DNA of 64,000 nucleotides from Clitoria ternatea (GCA_037962975.1 CM075674.1:38764501-38828500); one strand, 5' to 3'. Positions 1-12,479 are shown, counted from the first letter of the stretch. Notes: generated by a model not told the origin, from the letters alone. Numbers and translations: made by a program.

Positions 1-1180
1 TTTCTTTTACTAAATCAAAATCTTATGAGCGATGTCGTGCAAAATTACTTTTGCCTACATCGTTGTTATTAGGTCTCGAAAGTTTATACACGTGCGATCT
101 TGCTTCGCCTTGTATTTCTCTTTCTTCATGAATCTTCTTTATTATTAAAAATCAAAATCAATCAAAAACAATTTAAATATTTTTCTTTCAAAATTAATTT
201 TCCCCCTAGAACTACGTGACCCTGATTTCTCAATACACTTGAGAATACGTAGGAGCGGGAATCAATTCCTGTCGGGCCCACTTTTTTCGTTACTAATTTC
301 TCTGTCTCTGCTATTATTTCAATTAATTTTATATAGTCAATATTTTAAATTTTATTGTCGTAAGGAGGTTAATTTAGACGCGACGTCTTGTTAATCTCAT
401 GTTTTAATATTTTTATTTTAAAATAATATTTTCTTTAAAATGAGGTTAATTTAGACGTGACGTCTTGTTAATCTCATGTTTTTTATATTTTATAAAAAAT
501 AATATTTTTTTATCAATTTTATTCTTTTTTTTATTTTATTTCATTAATTTTATTTTAATCTTTAAATTTATGTACAAATTAAGGTTAATTTGGATGAGAC
601 GTCCTGTTAACCTTTAATTTCACTTTGTTTTATTTTATTTTATTTTTTTCTTATAATTGTTGTTTTGTCGAGTTTCTTACTGTCATAGCTTTGTCATTTC
701 TTACTATTACTATCTTAACCTTCTATTGTCATTATTCGTTTTCTTACTGTCACTGTTTAGTTTTCTATCGTTACTGTTTTCTTCTTTCTTAGTGTCGCTG
801 TTTGGTCAGATTTCTTACTGTTATTATTCAGTCTGTTTTTTTTGTTTGTGTCTGCTTGGTCATTTTGTATGTTTCTTTTCATAAAAGAAGTTAAAATAAT
901 TTCTAGATTATTTTGAAATAACCGCTATCAATTTGAGGTAACCGTTTTATAACGGACAGTTGTGAGGTGCTAATACCTTCCTCACCTGTAATTCGACTCC
1001 CGAACTTAGAATTTCATTTTTTATAACCAGTGTTTTAAAAAAAGAGGTTTTTTCCGATATTTTTATCCTAAAAAATATTGGTGGCGACTCCCTGTTTTTC
1101 TTTTCGAAAGGATTTCGAAACTCGTTTTACTTTTAAGGGTCGGCCATCCCGCCGCGATCCCGGTCGCGACAAAATTAATT
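1..1180 (+). mobile_element. Decayed Ty3/gypsy LTR / 5' leader remnant
   Basis: No coding region is visible. The stretch has features I associate with Ogre/Tat-type gypsy LTRs of legumes: a block beginning 'ctagaactacgtgac' near 207, 'gaatacgtaggagcggg' near 243, three spaced copies of 'ggttaatttagacg..gacgtcttgttaa' at about 367, 443 and 583, then 'ggtggcgactcc' near 1081 and a GC-rich end with the small palindrome 'cgcgatcccggtcgcg' near 1153. The same order of motifs recurs in a more diverged copy at 47690-48295, which supports a dispersed repeat family. The left edge is cut by the window and no matching second LTR is seen. The assignment to gypsy is family knowledge; the repeat itself is seen directly. 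Confidence 0.5.
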
Positions 1181-1244
1181 TCCCATTTGCCTTTAAATCC
1201 CTCTTTAAACCTCGTTTTAATAATAAATCCTATTTTTAGGATGT

Positions 1245-2190
1245 TACATTGAGACCTTATGGTGAGAGGCTAAAGGATGAGGTTTGGCAAGTGAAGTGTT
1301 TTGGTGCACAACCATGTGATTCTCGTGAGGCTAACTTCATCCCTGTCTAAGGTCCTATAATTCTACTTAGAGTTATCCAATGAGCCTTCGCGTAGATCGA
1401 GTTAGGCAATAACACCTGGTCTTCTTGAGGTTTGGGCTATAAACCCCGGGTATAGATGATATCCAAGTCTTAGCCCAACAGACTTAGCTCGAAGTGCGCA
1501 AGATCACACACATCACCATCCAAAGTACTTGGGACGTGGTGAGTTGCATATATGGAAATGATTGTGAAAGTGAGAATATCTTTAGTGTGTCCCACTAGGT
1601 ATGCCACTGATGTATTTGGTATAGAAGGACAAACTTCTAATACGGAGTATTAGGGTTATGTATCCAATATCTTACACCAGTCTAATAATGATCCAATATT
1701 ATATCCTTACGTCTAGTGGGGATCTTAAAATCTTCTTGTATTCTATCTAGCATACACCGGTATCTTGTGTTCATAGACGAAATGAAATGTTATTTGCAAA
1801 GACACTTTAACGCTCAAACTTGTACAATATCAATATTGAAGCTTAAGCGTTAAGATTGATTGAATGTATTTCATGCATGGTAAATGAGTAATATTTAAAT
1901 AATTGAATGATGAGATCAAATGTTTTGGTAACACTTTTCTATGAAGTTCGGAGAAAGCCAACACAAACACAAACATTTCTCACATAGCTACAAGTGTTAA
2001 CTGGTGTACTCCGAGTTAATTCCTCAACCTTTATCTGATACCGACTCATTTTGTGATACAGACTCTCATGGGTTACTTTAGAGGATGCTATTGTAGATCT
2101 TATATTGACATCAATGATGGTGGTTCAAGCACCGGTATCAGCCTTATGATATAAATACCAACATCCGACATAGATCTATTTATTTATTTT
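1245..2190 (-). mobile_element. Reverse-oriented, diverged gypsy LTR relic
   Basis: Read on the minus strand, this stretch carries in order several short blocks of the Tat-type gypsy LTRs found at 35285 and 46082: 'gcgttaaagtgtc' (about 1805-1850), 'aaggatataatattggatc' (about 1690-1710), 'gactggtgtaa' and then 'gtggcatacctagtgggac' (about 1590-1610). The last resembles the primer-binding stretch just after the LTR at 35972. The part at 1245-1590 would then be internal leader. Similarity is patchy and the LTR boundaries cannot be fixed, so this is a weak call of an old inverted family member. Confidence 0.35.
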
Positions 2191-3885
2191 TTTATAAAAG
2201 TTGGTATGTTCATATATTTTTTTATATGTGTGCTTTAGTTTGAATTATCTTATAAATATTGATTAGCAATAAAAAATTTAACGTACATAATTCCAAAAAT
2301 ATACCCACAGGAATAATTTTGGTCTCGGTTTCCGTCTCGGAGTCTTTTATATTTTCACGTATTAAATAACATGAGAATATTGAGCTCTAATTTTTTCAAC
2401 CTAGAAGAAGGTAGGCTACTCTTGCATCCAAACAACCGAATATCTTGCATGATGGAGTCACAAGTTCTAAGATCTAATGCAACAAAACAACCTACACCTA
2501 CCTCTCTCTATATATAGAACCAACATATGAAATACATAATCTATTGAATAATAAAAAATGACCCAATAAAAAATAACAATTCCCCAAGGCATGTATGTGT
2601 ATCTGAAACAGCTAGCTACATGCTGCAACCTTCAAAGCTAAGAAGAAGCTCACACGTAATAGAAAAATCTATAACTCTATAATAAAATATAACATATTGA
2701 GTGGTAATATATAATTAAACAAAGAGTGACGCAGATAAAAAAATATTAATTATTGATTATGTTCCCTTTAATCCACGAGATTAATATTTAAGAATTCTTT
2801 AATGCTCTTATATATACCAACATTTGGAACTGTTCATGTGACGCAATATATATTGTATAATATCCTACCAGAGTAGGTCACAAAGACCGGTTAATTAATT
2901 TACTTCTCAGGGTTCTGAAACATCTCATTTGAGTTGTGAAAAATAATGTTATTGTTACTTAAAAAAGGTAAAGTAAACCCTCCAAACACAGTGAAAAAGA
3001 AATACCATGGGCGGTGAAACACCATTTATATATATAATGGAATAGGCCATGCATGTGCTCCTTTATTTGTGTTTTTCTTCCTGCTAAAGTAAGAACAAGA
3101 TTTGGGTGTGTTATTTGCTTAATACAACATGAATCAAAATTGGAATTTGATTTATTTCAGTTATTTGTGTAATAAAAAGTCAACATTACATATTAACCTT
3201 TTTATTAAGAAAATTACATATTAACCTTCGTTCATGAAGTGAAACATACGGAAGATATAGGGCAGAAGGATAAAGTTGAGAAATAGATTTAGATCTCTAA
3301 TGACAATGACCATCATCTTGAATTTATTCTTGAAGTCATCAAGTATCAACAACTTCTCATTTCAAAAATCATTTCCTTCATGAGTCATGTAAAAACATGT
3401 TAGATATTAAAAAAGAAATATAAATAATTATAAATTAATTTTAAGACCATTTCTATCTCATTTTGTTTGTGACGTGGTTTTATGACATTAACAAGTTGTT
3501 TCCCAACATTACCATTAAACAGGTCAAAGTAATTCACAACTTGAAATATGACAGTTTTTATAAATTTCACATCGTCATGGTTGGTTCAAACCCAGTAATT
3601 GGGTTTGAAACCAAACTTGTACAAATAAAATGTTACCTCACTTTTGCTTAAAATCTTGTAATACGTACATCTCATACATGGACACTTATATACCACCATT
3701 TAAATAGTAATTGGGTTGCTTAGAAACCTTATTAACAAACTTCCTAATTCATTTAATAAACTCACTTTTAAAACCTCTTCTATTAAGACATACTTTATCA
3801 AACATCTACAAACAGTGCATATAAAAATCTGCACTGCCAAAACACCACTAATTACAACACATGTATTATTTAAAATTACACATCC
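2191..3885. other. AT-rich intergenic stretch, no gene seen
   Basis: No open frame longer than about 65 codons looks coding and no RNA gene was recognised. A TATA-like string 'ctatatatag' lies at 2508-2517 after a CT-rich run, but no plausible transcript follows it. Confidence 0.5.
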
Positions 3886-4430
3886 TGAAACTCTAATTAA
3901 AAGTTTATAACTTATTTATTTTGTAATTTTTAAGTAAAAATTAAAATTTTTATGATTAACAAACCTAAATTAGTTAGGTAATACTCAAGTACATATTTAA
4001 TTTGTCAGTCTCTAATTTTTTTTTATTTTGTGATTTATAATTAGCATTTTTTAATTTATTATTAAACCTTAATCTCTAATTAGGAATTTATAATTTATTT
4101 ATTTGTAATTTTTTATAGAAATTAAAAGTTTTATAATTAACAAACCTAAATTAATTATGTAATACTCAAGCACAATTTAATTTGTAAGTTTCTAATTTTT
4201 ATATTATAATTTATAATTAAAAAATTTTAAATTTTTTAATAAACCGTAGACTTTAATCAAGAATTTATAATTTATTAATTTATAATTTATAATAAAAATT
4301 TTATCATTAGCAAACCTAAATTAATTATGTAATAATTGAGTACATATTTATTTGTAAGTTTCTATTTTCTATTTTGTAATTTATAGTTAGAAGTTTAATA
4401 TTTTATAGTTTTTAGTAAATAAGTATAAAT
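3886..4430. repeat. AT-rich tandem repeat, ~170-181 bp unit, about three copies
   Basis: The string 'aaacctaaattag/aatta' followed by 'tgtaat' and 'actcaag', then 'aatttgtaagtttctaattt', recurs at about 3961, 4142 and 4312, giving periods of 181 and 170 bp. Between these anchors each unit has 'taggaatttataatttattta' or a close variant. The copies are diverged. The block looks like a small satellite-type array or a tandemly duplicated AT-rich repeat. Nothing in it looks coding. Confidence 0.6.
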
Positions 4431-5601
4431 TTCTATCCTACCTTATGTGTATAATATAATGTAATACATAAACTTAAAGCATGTCATGTATTCTAGGGTG
4501 CTAATATCAATATTTTATAAAACATGAGAAACCTAAGACTAACCTAAAAAAAATCTTAAAGCATAAAAGTAAAAGAACTCAATAGGTTATTGATCTTTGA
4601 GTTGTTTCAAATTTTGTCCTGATTAAAATGTTCCTTTCTATGCCACAAACACAACACTAGAGGGGAATGGAATGACCTCATCTACGCAAAGTGTAACATC
4701 CCATTTTCAACACAAATAGAAAATAGATATTAATATATCTTTCTTGAGAAATACTTACTATAAGTTAGTTTATTATTATCATTTTTTTTGAAATTTTGGT
4801 ATTTATATTTAATTATTTATTTTTTTAAAATAATAATAATAAAAAAATGAAAATATTTCTGAATGAGAATTTTAAAAAGAATTAATTAGTATTCACTAAT
4901 TAAGAAAATTATATTAAGAATTTTTAATATCTTTATTATTCACCATTTTTATTTTATGTTCTTATATTTATGTTTTTACATATTTAAGATTTAACTCTTA
5001 TTAGAATTTTAAAATAAAATTTTGAAGGAATTAGACTATGGTTCTTTAGAACTTTTTGATCTATATAATATTTATGATTTTCAGGAATTTTTTGAAATTT
5101 TTGAAATATTTTAATAAAATAATATATTTTAAATAATTTTAAATTCATATAAAGTTACTTAAAATTAAAAATATTTACAAGAATGTAAAGTTAAATTATA
5201 AGAAAATTTTCTAAAATCCATTTCAAGTAGACTTATCTAAAAATTATCGGTTTGAGTAAAATCTTGATTTTTACCAATCGTAAAAAAATTGAAAACATAC
5301 TAATAAATTTTTATTAACAGAAAATTTCATATTTTTAAAATTTAAACTTTATATTACTTATCATAAAATTAGTGAGAACTGATAAAATATTGCTAAATTT
5401 CAAAAAAGATTAATTTTAAATATTTAAAATACACCAAGTGAAAGGTAGCTATTTGGCTTAATAAGTCTGCCGATATTTACTATACAAAATACTGTGCATG
5501 TACAAAATTTTCAAAAGGTGCACAGTAATCAGGATTGAATTTTCAAAAAATGCATAGTACTTTTATATTAAAATAATGGAATGCATAGTAATTTTCCTTC
5601 C

Positions 5602-5609
5602 TATAAATA
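5602..5609 (+). promoter_or_regulatory. TATA box inside the solo LTR
   Basis: 'tataaata' preceded by 'ttcc' and followed about 30 bp later by a region ending in an exon/donor-like 'aaggtacgaat' (about 5740). This matches the U3/R arrangement of long-LTR gypsy elements. No transcript can be shown from sequence alone. Confidence 0.45.
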
Positions 5610-5834
5610 CCGAATGAATTCTTCTTTAGAATTCACAATTTCAGATTAAGTTTTCTTAATATAGTAGTGCTAGTGAGATAGTGGTGGAAGTAAGAGAGAG
5701 AAATAAATTTTTTGGAAGAAGGTTCTGCTAAAATTTTAAGGTACGAATACATCTCTTTTATATTTTTTAGGGTTATTTTTATATCATTTTTAGAAATCTA
5801 TTATTATACTGGAAATAATATTATTTTAAGTTAC

Positions 5835-6050
5835 TAGTTTGCATAGTAAAATACTATTTTAATAGTAAATTATTATTTCAATAGTAAATTACTATTCAAA
5901 TAGTAAATTACTATTTATTGTTACTATTTACCTTTACTATTCATGTTTTACTATTTACCGTTATTATTTACGATTTATTATTTACCGTTACTATTCATGA
6001 TTTACTATTTACTGTTACTATTCACATTTTGCTATTTACTGTTATTATTT

Positions 6051-6084
<34 letters not shown>

Positions 6085-6090
6085 TACCAT
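5835..6090. repeat. Degenerate simple repeat built on TACTATTTAC / AATAGTAAAT
   Basis: The left half is made of 'aatagtaaattactatt'-type palindromic units about 20 bp long. The right half is made of 'tactatttaccgtta' units that decay into 'tattcac' repeats. An open frame across it (5918-6142) translates into a repetitive Leu/Phe/Thr string and is not credited as a gene. It lies within the giant solo LTR. Confidence 0.7.
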
Positions 6091-6369
6091 TTCTGCTTTA
6101 AGTAGTGATCTTAATTTTCATCTTGTAACTATATTAAAATGAAATTGGTATGTTTTAGAACTCGGAGACGAGGCGTGCACGGATTTACAATAACAAATCA
6201 GTATACAAGAGGTAAGGGGAGTGAGATAAGAGTATAATATGAAAAGACATAAGAATAATGGGAGGAGTCCCCTACTCCTTTTAAATTTAAAAGTATTATT
6301 ATTTTAAATATTAACTTATTAACTTAAAATTTTTAATAAATTTTAAATTAAATATCTGGTTTAACTAAC

Positions 6370-6545
6370 TCTAACATACCTATGCAAGAACTTGGATTTT
6401 TATAACCTATACGAACTAGACTATACCTATGCAAGGACTTGGACCACTATGACCCATATGGACTGAACTATACCTATGCAAGGACTGGATTATATGGACT
6501 TACATAGACCTATGCAAGGAATAGACTATAAGGACTCAAAATCAA
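6370..6545. repeat. Tandem repeat, ~55-60 bp, within the solo LTR
   Basis: 'acctatgcaaggacttgga' and variants recur at about 6379, 6425, 6468 and 6510, each followed by 'tatatggact' or a similar string. Three to four imperfect units. Short LTR-internal tandem repeats of this sort are also present in the second giant LTR at 38916-43014. Confidence 0.6.
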
Positions 6546-8412
6546 TTTTAATAATTTTAATAACCATTAAAATTTAAATTATATTTAATTGATTTGTTTA
6601 TAATTATTATTGATGATATTTAATTGTGATCGATATTATTTGATCGTGATTGACATTATTTGATTATGGTTGATGATATTGTGATTGATAATATTTTATT
6701 ATGATTGATGACCTTGTGATATGGAGTGTGAGCATATAGTAAGTATGATGGAAAGTTAAAACTCAGTAAGAATTTTCTTACCTTACTCTTTAAATTTTTA
6801 TTCTAAGAGAAAGTATTTTATCATTATTCTAGTCTTTTATTTCTTTTTAGAAATAATTTTTATTAACTTTATTTTTAATCTCTAGAATAAAATCTAGTAT
6901 TAAAAAGAAGCTATTTTATGAAAATCAGAGGTTAAGACAATTAATTCTTGAATTAAAGAAAATTTTTATAGTCTTAAGTATTCTTAATTAATGATTTAAA
7001 AAGATATATATTCTTTTAGAAATCAGAAATTTAAATTGGTTTTCCCTAATGAAATAACTAAAGGATATTTTATAGTCGAGATTTCTAAACTCAATCTAGT
7101 TAAGATTCAAATTTGAAAAGATTATGTAAATATGTGAAGTTTTTTAAGAGAAAGTTTTGAGATATTTAAGGCTTGAAAACTCAATTTTGGTGAGATCTGA
7201 ATTTGAAGACTGTACTAAATTTGTTTCTGTATAACAGAAGTTCAAAGAAGAACTTATGGGAATGTACAGTTTATTGAGATGATTTTGTGAACCTTTATGG
7301 TATTTAATAATTGAGTTTCTAAAAGTCTTAACTAACTAAATATGCGAGTAGTTCATGTATCATGAATCATTAAAGAGAAATGAGATGTGATATTTCCTGG
7401 GGACGGATTATAGAAACCGAGGATACATTAGAGGAGGCTTAATTGCGAGCCTTGGGATGAGAGGGTGTGAAAGGGTGGTTCAGGTGACCCGGGGTCGCTC
7501 CCTAGTGTCGGGTACTTTCACAATAAAAACTTTCTCAGTCTAACTAGTCTCTAAGTGTTTCCATGCTAGTTGAACTGTTCATATGCCATGAAGGCATTTA
7601 TGTTATTATTATCCAGAATTTATGGAACAGTGTAAATTCCTGGTTGGCCCAGTGCAAACTAAAACTTTAAGGGCCCACATGCATAGGATGAATGAGATGA
7701 TAGTATTAAAAACATTGCATGACATTCATGTGATTGTGACATTCTATGTGGGTGGTTGTGAATGAAAATATAATTGTTATGTTATGAAAACTCTACATTC
7801 ATAATTGATTATGTATTTGATTGTGATTGAAATTATTATATTAGATTATGAAAACCTTTATGCTTATGTCTTATCTGTAAAGTATTATATTATGTTTTTC
7901 ACTCCTTCTTGTATGAATTTTGTGTCCAAAATTTATGTTATATGATATATAGCTAGCAATTCAAGATGAAAGGATGAAATTACAAAAGGGTAAATTGGTC
8001 TCATCCTCAATCGGATAGGAGAAGAGATGTGACAAGAATAAGATTCAAAATCACATGGTTTGAAGATAAGGAAATAATTGGTTACAGTCGAAGTAGAGGT
8101 ATTAAATCTTTAGTTTTAGTTTACCTTAATACAATATTAAGTTGGATGATTGTAAATCAATGTAAAGGTTAAACTTTAATAAACCTTATTCTTTGGATAT
8201 GATACTGTAATATTTGATCATTTATGATTTTCTGAAAGTTCATTTTATCATTATGAATAATTTGAAACTTTTTACTTTCAAAATTCAAAGAAAATCAGAT
8301 GTATATACATCCTTGTATACACGAGATAAGAAGTGATAAATATGTATATCTTTCAAAAAAAGCAAGAAGAATAGATATATGTCTCGTGTATATAAGGGGG
8401 TGTTACACAAAG

Positions 8413-10429
8413 AATACACAAAAGAATTTTTGGAATCTTTAGAGGATTTGAGAAAAAGTTGAGTTTATGAAGAAATGGGGAGGGAAGGTTGTTCGGCAGG
8501 ATTTTAAATTTTTGGTCATACATGTCTAAATAAAAAAATCGTATGGGGCATTCAAAATGGCGAGAGATGCATTTTTAAACCAATTTGAATTTTGAAAAGG
8601 GCGTTGAAGGTTTATCCCACGCCCAAAACTAATTATACACACCTTTTTGAATATTAATATGGGACATGTCGTCTCACGTTATCTTAAATATAGGAAACAT
8701 CTTATAAAAAAGGCGATTGCATTTGATGTGTGATTGCATTTGATTCCACATTAATTCTATGTTTAGAAGAAAGAAAATAGAAAGAAAAATATGAATTATG
8801 ATGTATTTTTGTTTAGTGTAGTTAAAAAATGATGAGACAATGAGAAAAAAAATTAATTTTACAGGCACAATTTTTAAAGTTTCTCTCATTCTATTTTCTC
8901 TTTACAAAATTTTCTTTCCTCTTGATCTTTTTCTTAAACAAAGGGTAAATTTAGTTAAGCCTTAATAATATAATAGAAATAAGGTGGGTCCAATCATTTT
9001 AGAAAACTAGCTCAAAAGATAACTACTCAACCTATAATTCTAACCCATTGAAACATATTATCAAAATTCTTGATTTCTGTAACTATAAGGATAATTTCTA
9101 ACATTATAGTCGTTACGTTGAAAGGAAAATGTCAACAATTTTTTTGTTCGGATGCAATTGTTAAAGATAGAGTCATTGAAATATAGCACTAATAACATTT
9201 TAGTTGAAGTTCATTTTTGTTATTTTTTAAAGATGTCTTTTAACGTCACCTTTTGTGTTAACATTGTGCTTAGTTATGCTTTCAGAGTTTTATAAAATTT
9301 CCCTCAATATATTTTTTATTCATTAATCTTACACTAATTTTCTCCACTTTATATTATTTCTTTGGATCGGAGCCACACTACCTTCTCTTTCCCCGTCTTA
9401 AGGCAAAAATTAAAAAAGGTTTGATCCTCTGGTCCCTAAGGGATACCGTGTCACCTTAGGTCTAGATCAAGGGTCACTATTTTTTTTTCTTTTTACTGAT
9501 TGTATAAATATAGTTCCAGAGCCTCTTATATAATTTAAGTGACACATTTTAAATAATACAAAACTCTCTAAATATATATACTATTATAACATGGTATGTT
9601 CTTTTGAATTACAAACATGTCTTTATATCTCTAATGTAGTTAGACATATTTATGAATAGAGACCGAAGAATTAATTGTCAAAGAGGAAGAGCATTTGGTG
9701 TAATTACCTTAGACTTGAGAATATTATTTTTCTCTTAAATTAATGCAATAAAATATTATATATTATTGGCAAACTTTTTTTTACCACTAAATAATTCAAA
9801 ATATATTTTCCCATCATTTGTATATTTGATATGTGTTTGATATCGATGTTGATATCATAATGCTCGATATGTTAATACTTAACGAGCTACGTCTGATATT
9901 TATAAGGTCCCAATATGATACATCTCGCTATACCGGTATCATCTAGAAGTTACGACCAAATATCAATTGTGAATGTGTCGGAAGTTCCTAGCCTTATGCC
10001 TCACACTTTATGGAAAAGTACCAACATAACACAACATCATTACTAGAGAATTACTTTTTACTTCTATAAATCTCTAACATTCAATACACATAAGATATAT
10101 TCATTTAACTCTATTAATATTTCAACGTTGACGTATCTTCACAATTAACGTGGTATGTTGCTCCTCAACACGTGAGACACAAGATTAGATAACGAATATC
10201 AAGACCTCTAATTCTTCATTAAACTTAAAAATATAATACTGTATTTCTACTAAACTAATATACATATAAACGTGATAACTCTTATACCTAGCCCATAATT
10301 GGCGCACACAGGGCTTAGCATCAATACATATGTATATAAAGAAACCAAACAACACCTAAACTTTTCCATAATAAAAAACGGGTCTTTTGCTGAATTAAAT
10401 TTGTAGGCACAAAGAGAGGAAAAGGAAGG
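8413..10429. other. AT-rich intergenic stretch, no gene seen
   Basis: No credible gene on either strand. The open frame at 8674-8889 (minus) is low-complexity Phe/Ile-rich and has no family resemblance. The section at 9830-10140 contains short LTR-like strings but no boundaries could be drawn. Confidence 0.5.
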
Positions 10430-10765
10430 CATGCGGGGAGGAGGTGGGGCTACCAAAAAGGGGCCCACAAAATCAATAAAAATAGTGTTTTGGGGATGTG
10501 GGCCCAGTGGATCAGAAGCCCAAATGGGTAGTACTATTTTATTATCTTCCACTCTTCCCTTTGTCAATAATCTTTATTCTCATCTATGAAATGCCATGCC
10601 TCTTCATCAATTCTCATCAGACAATAAACGGCACGTGGCACGTGGCACGTGATATGGTTGTGTAGTGTAGGGGGGATCTAGGTTCTATAGATGTGGGACC
10701 ATTCCATGTACAGAAGGCCCAATAGCATGGTCCACTATAGGGCCCAACCCTCCAATTGCTTATTT
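10430..10765. promoter_or_regulatory. Promoter-like island: triple G-box plus GGCCCA/TGGGCC cluster
   Basis: Three perfect CACGTG G-boxes sit at 10632-10637, 10639-10644 and 10646-10651, made by a tandem 7-bp unit 'ggcacgt'. Around them are several GGCCCA/TGGGCC (site II-like) boxes: 'ggggcccac' near 10459, 'gtgggcccag' near 10499, 'aaggcccaat' near 10715 and 'agggcccaac' near 10740. G-boxes bind bZIP/bHLH factors and site II boxes bind TCP factors in plant promoters (established knowledge). The island is clearly GC-richer than its surroundings. No open frame with family resemblance starts on either side, so any linked transcript is unknown or lost. Confidence 0.4.
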
Positions 10766-12479
10766 TTCACTATACCCATAATTGGGATTGACACATCTTT
10801 GTACCCAAGAACAACACTTTTGACTTGCCATTTTAAGAAATGATAAAGCATGCGCGCCTTATAGGACATCAACGACTTAAGCTATTTTTTTTTTTTAAAA
10901 AAAAACAAACCTTAGGATATGTGATTGAATTCATCCTTCTATAATTAAATGTTAAAGATTCGATTCCTGTCTTAGATATAGAGCAATTTGAGTTAATTAT
11001 CCCACTATCAAAGTGTTTATAAATCAATAGAAAATTAACCAGCATGATATAGATAACCTAATTTATACCTTAAAAAACAGGACATCAACAAAGACCCTCT
11101 AGTGAGAGATGTTATTTATGTTAAATGGATGTATGCAGAGTTTATGTGGAAAAAGTAGAAAAGATTTGAAGTAAAAAAAAAAAAAAAGGAGAGGATTTAG
11201 AATGTGGTTAAATCCATGTGAAGCATGTGCGAGGAGCGTTGTTAATTTGTTGATCATGAGGTTGAGGGCTGAAAAGTGAAAAGACGTGCTTAAACCGTTG
11301 ACGAAGGCATTAACATGTGTTTATAAGGACATGTTGAAATAATAGAGAAAAAGACTCATGCCACGTAATGACACTACTTTGTATACGCAACTAAATTAGG
11401 AAGAAATGCACTTAATTTCCTTAATTAAGACCATCTAAACTTGGAAATGATTTACAGTTCTTTGTGAAATTCGTTGGAATCATATTTATTAGACATCTAA
11501 AAATGGATGAGAGATGATTAGGTACTCACTGGCTAGAGGTGTAGATATAATTTATTAGGAAAGAATAGTTTACACCGTGGGAGACTTATAACTCAACTTA
11601 TTTAATGTAGATTTAATTTCCGTGTTATTAAAATCAGTGCATTTGATAAAGTTAGAATTTATAAAATTGGTTAAAAAATTGATTTTTTATTAAATCGATA
11701 TTTATTTCAACTGATTTAGATAGTGCTTTAAAAATCCTAATAGCACCATTGCACAATTCTGAACAACACCCTATCTTAATTCATTTAAGACTTATTTTCA
11801 CTAAGCCGATATAATAAAAAAGATTAGGTTAAGATTTTTAAAAAAAAAACCTATTTGATTAAAAAGATTAGATTTAAGTTTTTAAAAAAGTATTTTTAAC
11901 CTATCAAAATCAGTCATTTTAAGATCTGATATATAATTTTTAAAATAAATTATAATTTATAATATATTAAAATTTTTTAATACACAATATTTTTTAATCA
12001 TAGATAAAAAAATTACAATTGAATTTGTTAAAAAATTACTTTTAATATGTAAAATTAATGATTAAATATATTTTTTATGTGGATTGTTAACATTTTAAAA
12101 TTCTATTGGTTTGTTTAAGATAAACGCCTTGATTTTTTTAATATATATGTTTATTGATTTTTTCATAACACAGTAAAATTTTTAAATACAAATAATATTT
12201 TCAAAATATGCAATTAAAATTTGTTAAAATTACCTTCAATATGTAAATTTAGTGATTAAATACATATTTTTTATGTGGGTTGTTAACATAAAATTTGTTT
12301 AACATAAGCTCATTGATTTATTTAATGTATATTTATTGGTTTTTACATTGGCTTTAATGTAAATCAAGTTTTTATATAGACTAACCTAAATCAAAAACTT
12401 CTAAATCTACTAAACCAGGTTTAAAAATATAGATCTATATTAAGTAACAAAACCAAACTCAAGTCTCGTATTTAATTAT
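10766..12479. other. AT-rich intergenic stretch, no gene seen
   Basis: Mostly A/T runs. A tRNA-like internal box 'gattcgattcc' occurs near 10957 but without a convincing partner A box. No credible coding region. Confidence 0.5.

Larger units (their letters stand above)
4692..8407 (+). mobile_element. Giant solo LTR (3.7 kb) with CAAAG target-site duplication
   Basis: The element begins 'tgtaacatccc' (4692) and ends 'gggggtgttaca' (8407). The termini are TG..CA and form a short inverted repeat. It is flanked by an identical 5-bp direct repeat, 'caaag' at 4687-4691 and 8408-8412, the signature of retroviral-type integration. No gag-pol coding sequence, primer-binding site, polypurine tract or second LTR copy is seen inside. 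A TATA box and an exon-like segment lie about 0.9 kb in. The simplest reading is a solo LTR of a long-LTR gypsy element (Tekay/Del-like chromovirus type, from the TGTAACAyCC ends), left by LTR-LTR recombination. Orientation is taken from the TATA box. A non-autonomous element without coding capacity is the alternative. Confidence 0.7.

Noticed and set aside
657..884. 75-codon open frame rich in Phe/Leu/Ser
   Set aside because: Low-complexity translation of T-rich LTR sequence; no family features and no ATG context worth noting.
2500..2700. TATA box followed by a possible small RNA precursor
   Set aside because: No stable hairpin or known miRNA sequence was recognised; kept only as a TATA-like string.
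5918..6142. 74-codon open frame
   Set aside because: A translation of the TACTATTTAC simple repeat.
10250..10567. 105-codon minus-strand frame
   Set aside because: Spans the GGCCCA-rich promoter-like island; Pro-rich by composition only, no recognisable domain.
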